Source: a virus. Taken from it: a stretch of 25,491 nt of DNA. Each line of letters opens with the position of its first letter. Position 1 is the first letter of the stretch. Under the pieces are notes generated by a model. It made no database searches, was not told where the DNA came from, and was given only the letters and a program-made list of their open reading frames with translations. The stretch covers positions 1-25,491 of IMG/VR virus record IMGVR_UViG_3300013010_000062; one strand, given 5' to 3'. The translations under genes were made by a program, and so were the position numbers. This document shows, piece after piece, positions 22,939-25,491 of this stretch.

Positions 22939-23392
22939 AAACATCTCTCGTGTAAACAATGGTATCGAGCCGCCAACCTTGAGAAAGGATGTAATCCTTT
23001 AACTCAGGTACTGCGGACCTAACTTCTAACTTTGAGAACCCACCTAATTTGGCTTGGTCCTTAAAAAATTCTTGATGTTCAGCTACCAGGTTATTCCCGC
23101 GTTCCTTCGCCCAAGCAAGCCAGATCAACATTGTCCGCTTGCCAGTAAATATGTCTGTCTCACCTGTAGTGACGACCAATCCCTCGTCAGTTGTCCAAAG
23201 CGTTGCCTGGTTCTGTGCGCAGGCTAGAAAAACGTCGGCGGCTGTAAAAGTCAGCTGCGGGTTTTCTGATAAAATTTCTTCTATCGCGGGGACTACCCAA
23301 TCTACGTTGTCCTCGATAGGTGTCTCGACAGGGTTATCCGCCTTGACCATATCTACCGCGCCTAGTTCGCCATGCACCTGAAACTCCGCCAT
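22928..23392 (-). CDS. GNAT-fold-like phage protein (gp13 position)
   Basis: 154 residues from the ATG at 23392, which has a strong GGAAGG in front. The middle and end follow the GNAT layout: strands LWTTDEGLVVTTG and MLIWLAWAKERG, a helix (NNLVAEHQEFFKDQA), then KLEVRSAVPELKDYILSQGW and a final strand TIVYTRDV. The usual acetyl-CoA loop (Q/R-x-x-G-x-G/A) is not visible, so catalytic activity is doubtful. In T7 the same position, before the core genes, is held by gp13, needed for virion assembly. It overlaps the upstream gene by 59 nt in a different frame. The fold assignment is by pattern only. Confidence 0.5.
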   Translation of the reverse strand: MAEFQVHGELGAVDMVKADNPVETPIEDNVDWVVPAIEEILSENPQLTFTAADVFLACAQNQATLWTTDEGLVVTTGETDIFTGKRTMLIWLAWAKERGNNLVAEHQEFFKDQAKLGGFSKLEVRSAVPELKDYILSQGWRLDTIVYTRDVYGQ

Positions 23393-24014
23393 ACTTAACC
23401 TTCCTAGCTATTGGTCGATTAGGTTTCATTAGTAAATTCGCTTCCTCGCAGCCCTGCAAAAATAGCTTTTGGTAGACAGCCGCAGACGTTAGGTCTGACC
23501 AGTCTTTATTAGGGATTCTTAGGAGCCGCTGTATAGCGCCGTTCACAATGGCGTCCTTGAAGGGCATCATCGCGTCATCGGGACCACTGGTCGCAGATCT
23601 TGCAGGCTTGAGTACTACATGTACTTTTAAATTATGATCGGTTGTCTCAAGGGCCGGCCAGACGACAAGTTCCATCGGATTAACGCCGCTTGTGAAGTAA
23701 TACTGTGGGTCACCAGTCTGATCATCTGTGCTCCAACCAGGCACGCGGTCGTTGAGTAGAGCCTCAGTTACAGGCTCAACCTCTTTCCCTTTGTAAGACA
23801 CCCACAAAATCTTGTGGATGAAGTTAGGGGCGGAAGGGATGAGGTAAGTATTTACACCAACCGCCGCACTAATGTTCTTAGTAGCTTGGATGACTTCTGA
23901 TCTTTCAGCGAATTCGACAGTGGCGCTCCGCAAAGCGTTCTCAATAGAGAACTCAGGACAGTTACCAACAACTATCGCAACATCAGGTATGTAATCCGAA
24001 AACTCGACCGTCAT
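23334..24014 (-). CDS. Head-tail adaptor / tail tubular protein (second of a pair)
   Basis: 226 residues from MTVEFSDYIPDVAIVVGNCP, ATG at 24014, 3 nt after the upstream stop. The N-terminal helix with a Cys-Pro turn and ALRSATVEFAERSEV is typical of podovirus connector proteins of the tail-tubular-A (T7 gp11-like) class. A beta-rich middle follows (TYLIPSAPNFIHKILWVSY, PMELVVWPALE, LKVHVVLKPAR), then a helical end (FKDAIVNGAIQRLLRIPNKDW). The last 38 residues are basic with a Gly/Arg tail (WRTRRGRYGQGG). It would sit below the portal as part of the connector ring. It may be a distant paralogue of the gene just upstream; both have an N-terminal helix, beta middle and helical end. Confidence 0.6.
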   Translation of the reverse strand: MTVEFSDYIPDVAIVVGNCPEFSIENALRSATVEFAERSEVIQATKNISAAVGVNTYLIPSAPNFIHKILWVSYKGKEVEPVTEALLNDRVPGWSTDDQTGDPQYYFTSGVNPMELVVWPALETTDHNLKVHVVLKPARSATSGPDDAMMPFKDAIVNGAIQRLLRIPNKDWSDLTSAAVYQKLFLQGCEEANLLMKPNRPIARKVKYGGVSGAWRTRRGRYGQGG

Positions 24015-24017
24015 GCG

Positions 24018-24707
24018 TTACCCCATTTGTGGTTGCTGTCTGCGTTCCATATTTGGATTAGTAATCGCGTCTATCTGGCCTTTACCGGTCACTGAAGTTG
24101 TAAATAGCTGGTAGTGGCTGCTAGCACGGTTGGCATTGCCAGCGAATTCTGCATCTTTCATATAAGCCATATATAAAACGTAATTCATGATTGCGTTAGC
24201 GAAGATATCTGGGATAGACAGGTCGCCGGCTTGATCAACCACCGTAGGGTTTGCGGAGTAAATGATCTCCAAATACGCGCTACCAGATACACCTGGGTAC
24301 ACGTAAAAATTACGTGGGTTGGACTCGTCATAAATGTAGTGCTTCACTACAGCGGCATGCGCCGCATCACCAGCAACAGACGGGTCGTGCCAGTCTGGCG
24401 TCTGTGCATCCAAAACCTCTCTGTCTACCAAACGGACAGCCCTGCGGCCCGCGCCGCCAATACCGGCAGACATGTTGCGCACAGCTTTTAGTAGGCGGTT
24501 ACCACCGTCAGGGATTGTCTGCTTAGTACCAGCAACGAGGGTAACGGTATCGTTTGCTGCGGATGCGTCTGGTTTTAACAGCGCGATCTCGCGTTGGGCG
24601 TCGTTGATCCACAGCACTAGTTCACCTACTACAGGCCATCTAACGCCAGTTGTGTCTTGAAGCACAGTTTGTGCTCTGTCGATTACGCTTTGTACTGTGA
24701 CTGCCAT
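24018..24707 (-). CDS. Head-tail adaptor protein, DUF6682-like (first of a pair)
   Basis: 229 residues, ATG at 24707 with an AGGT motif in front. The start MAVTVQSVIDRAQTVLQD followed by VRWPVVGELVLWINDAQREI and LLKPDAS is, to my recognition, characteristic of phage adaptor proteins in the DUF6682 group. A beta part follows (FYVYPGVSGSAYLEIIYS), then helices (IFANAIMNYVLYMAYMKD) and a GKG/Gln-rich tail. These proteins bind the portal ring and accept the tail. It lies between the post-capsid small gene and the second adaptor gene, as expected for connector components. The DUF6682 name is from memory; the adaptor role is fairly sure. Confidence 0.65.
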   Translation of the reverse strand: MAVTVQSVIDRAQTVLQDTTGVRWPVVGELVLWINDAQREIALLKPDASAANDTVTLVAGTKQTIPDGGNRLLKAVRNMSAGIGGAGRRAVRLVDREVLDAQTPDWHDPSVAGDAAHAAVVKHYIYDESNPRNFYVYPGVSGSAYLEIIYSANPTVVDQAGDLSIPDIFANAIMNYVLYMAYMKDAEFAGNANRASSHYQLFTTSVTGKGQIDAITNPNMERRQQPQMG

Positions 24708-24717
24708 CGTGCTTTAC

Positions 24718-25095
24718 CTATGAGTTAAGTATTGATTCCCAGGCTGCTTCCCGCTCGTCAGTAGTGACAGTACGCCCTATGGCTTTGTTCACTGCTGAGG
24801 CCTTTGGGTAGCCATCTGCTTTAAAATTCTTGGGGTCACCTTCGTCCATCATTTTTTCTAATAGCGTCACTAAATCTCCTGACATTACTTCCGGCGCCGC
24901 TTGTACTACTTCTTCGAACACTGCTTCTTCAGCATTTTGTTCTTCGACGTATTTTCCGTTGTATTCTTTTGCGCCCATCTGGATGGCAAGTAAGCCAATC
25001 TCCTCGGCGATTGTTCGGGGTACACCTGGTTCAAACAGGACCACTGTGCCGCCGTTGGTGCACACTCGTAGTGCTTTGCTACTTACAATCTTCAT
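24718..25095 (-). CDS. Small head accessory protein of unknown function
   Basis: 125 residues, ATG at 25095 with AGGAA upstream, read after the capsid terminator. The first 55 residues look like a small beta domain (MKIVSSKALRVCTNGG, VVLFEPGVPRTIAEEI). A Glu-rich linker follows (EEQNAEEAVFEEVVQAA), then a C-terminal helical motif (FKADGYPKASAVNKAIG followed by TTDEREAAWESI). That last motif, D-F-x-x-x-G-x-P-K-x-x-x-L/V-x-x-x-x-G with T-x-x-E-R-x-A-A-W, recurs in small proteins beside phage capsid genes, where it is thought to be a DNA- or protein-binding helical unit. Likely a minor head or connector accessory protein; function unknown. Confidence 0.6.
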   Translation of the reverse strand: MKIVSSKALRVCTNGGTVVLFEPGVPRTIAEEIGLLAIQMGAKEYNGKYVEEQNAEEAVFEEVVQAAPEVMSGDLVTLLEKMMDEGDPKNFKADGYPKASAVNKAIGRTVTTDEREAAWESILNS

Positions 25096-25106
25096 GATTA
25101 GTTCCT

Positions 25107-25139
25107 ATAAAAAAAGAAAGCCCCCTCCGAAGAGGGGGC
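25107..25139 (-). terminator. Intrinsic terminator after the capsid gene, UUCG loop
   Basis: On the minus strand an 8-bp perfect GC-rich stem (25139-25132 with 25127-25120) closes a UUCG tetraloop with a C-G closing pair. It is followed by TTTC and seven T residues (25119-25109). This is a textbook rho-independent terminator 7 nt after the capsid stop codon. Because essential late genes follow with no visible new promoter, it is probably leaky, raising capsid mRNA over downstream genes. The stem alone is symmetric, but the T tract is only on the minus-strand side. Confidence 0.93.
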
Positions 25140-25146
25140 GATTGTC

Positions 25147-25491
25147 TTACTGTGCGGAGTCTAGAGCGATGATGCCGAAGTCCTGTATAGAGCCACTAAT
25201 GTCGCTGTTATACTTAGGCTTACGGAGACCAAAGATCTTGCCTACGCTGATACCAGACTGGTTGCCATAATCGAAAGTATCTTCAACCATTTCAGGCAGA
25301 CCGATGTCAGCTAGAGCTAGAGCCTGAGCACCACAGAACAGAGCACGTCCGCCAACTACGTCAGCGTCAGCACCCCACTTGTAGCCAGCTGCGCCAGCGT
25401 TGCCAGAAGTACCAGTAGTTGCACCAGAAGTGTTAAACACATGGCGGAACTCGTGGATCATCACGCCATCAACCATCAGGCTTGAAGTACC
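25147..25491 (-). CDS. Major capsid protein, C-terminal part (partial, start beyond window)
   Basis: The frame is open to the window edge: five codons (GTSSL) precede the internal Met at 25476, so 114 residues of the C-terminus are visible and the true start lies outside. The segment LMVDGVMIHEFRHVFN followed by ALFCGAQALALADIG and a final FGLRKPKYNSDIS ... FGIIALDSAQ matches my memory of the C-terminal end of phage capsid proteins of the N4 gp56 / DUF4043 group. In those a DGV-x-I-H-E strand is followed by a Gly/Ala-rich segment naming the recovered ligand loop and a G-I-x-x-L-x-x-A end. It is followed by a strong terminator and the connector genes, as expected for the main capsid gene. The family assignment is moderate; the capsid role is good. 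Confidence 0.7.
   Translation of the reverse strand, partial: GTSSLMVDGVMIHEFRHVFNTSGATTGTSGNAGAAGYKWGADADVVGGRALFCGAQALALADIGLPEMVEDTFDYGNQSGISVGKIFGLRKPKYNSDISGSIQDFGIIALDSAQ

Noticed and set aside
22939-22959. Upstream extension of the 199-residue gene (TTG at 22959)
   Set aside because: The ATG at 22938 has a better placed ribosome site and a shorter overlap with the previous gene.
23330-23400. Programmed frameshift joining the second adaptor protein to the GNAT-like protein
   Set aside because: No slippery sequence was seen, and the downstream gene has its own ATG with strong GGAAGG, so simple overlap explains the arrangement.
1-25491. tRNA genes, integrase, attachment sites, insertion sequences
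   Set aside because: No cloverleaf-like segment, recombinase motif, or terminal inverted repeats with a transposase were seen; the window is packed with late virion genes.

Overview
The window is part of the late (structural and lysis) region of a tailed bacteriophage. Every gene I can support is on the minus strand, so the biological order runs from high to low coordinates. Genes are packed almost without gaps: ATGA/GTGA/TAATG overlaps, 1-10 nt spacers, and only two non-coding gaps of about 50 nt. The gene set and order (major capsid, two connector/adaptor proteins, a gp13-position GNAT-like protein, several internal virion proteins, a beta-rich nozzle-like protein, then a fibre) point to a short-tailed, T7-like podovirus of a Gram-negative host. 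I see no terminase, portal or replication genes. Host and taxonomy cannot be fixed from sequence alone; a marine or other environmental gammaproteobacterium is a guess.

Right end, 25491 to 22360: the C-terminal part of the major capsid gene, a textbook intrinsic terminator with a UUCG loop, a small accessory head protein, two adaptor/tail-tube proteins, a GNAT-like protein and a small virion protein. Middle, 22360 to 13417: three genes that look like the internal (ejected) core. These are a 237-residue Gly/Gln-rich protein, a 763-residue protein whose N-terminus carries a 39-residue repeat in three copies, and a 1974-residue polyvalent-type protein with a HELGH zinc-peptidase motif and several hydrophobic segments. 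They are followed by a compact lysis cassette (13420 to 12407): holin-like, XhlA/spanin-like coiled-coil membrane protein, and an M15-type endolysin. A 577-residue nozzle-like protein comes next.

Left end, 10620 to 1: one uninterrupted reading frame of at least 3540 codons. It has no stop in the window and runs off the edge, so ORF callers that require a stop report only small shadow ORFs here. It encodes a giant modular fibre. In order it has a lambda-J-like fibronectin III domain, an exact run of 22 heptads, and a beta module (IV-a). Then come three families of beta-sandwich-like modules (I, II, III) alternating with Ala/Ser/Thr-rich heptad linkers, and a second type-IV module. The last residues before the edge resemble the DUF1983-type C-terminal region of lambda J proteins. 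The linkers contain 126-bp (42-residue) and 147-bp (49-residue) repeat units whose lengths differ by exactly one heptad.

The genes form one programme: head and connector proteins, the proteins carried in the head and ejected into the host, lysis, and host recognition. The part most worth following up is the giant fibre, because of its size, its duplication history and its mix of siphovirus-J-like ends with a podovirus-type gene order. Next is the peptidase-bearing 1974-residue ejection protein.
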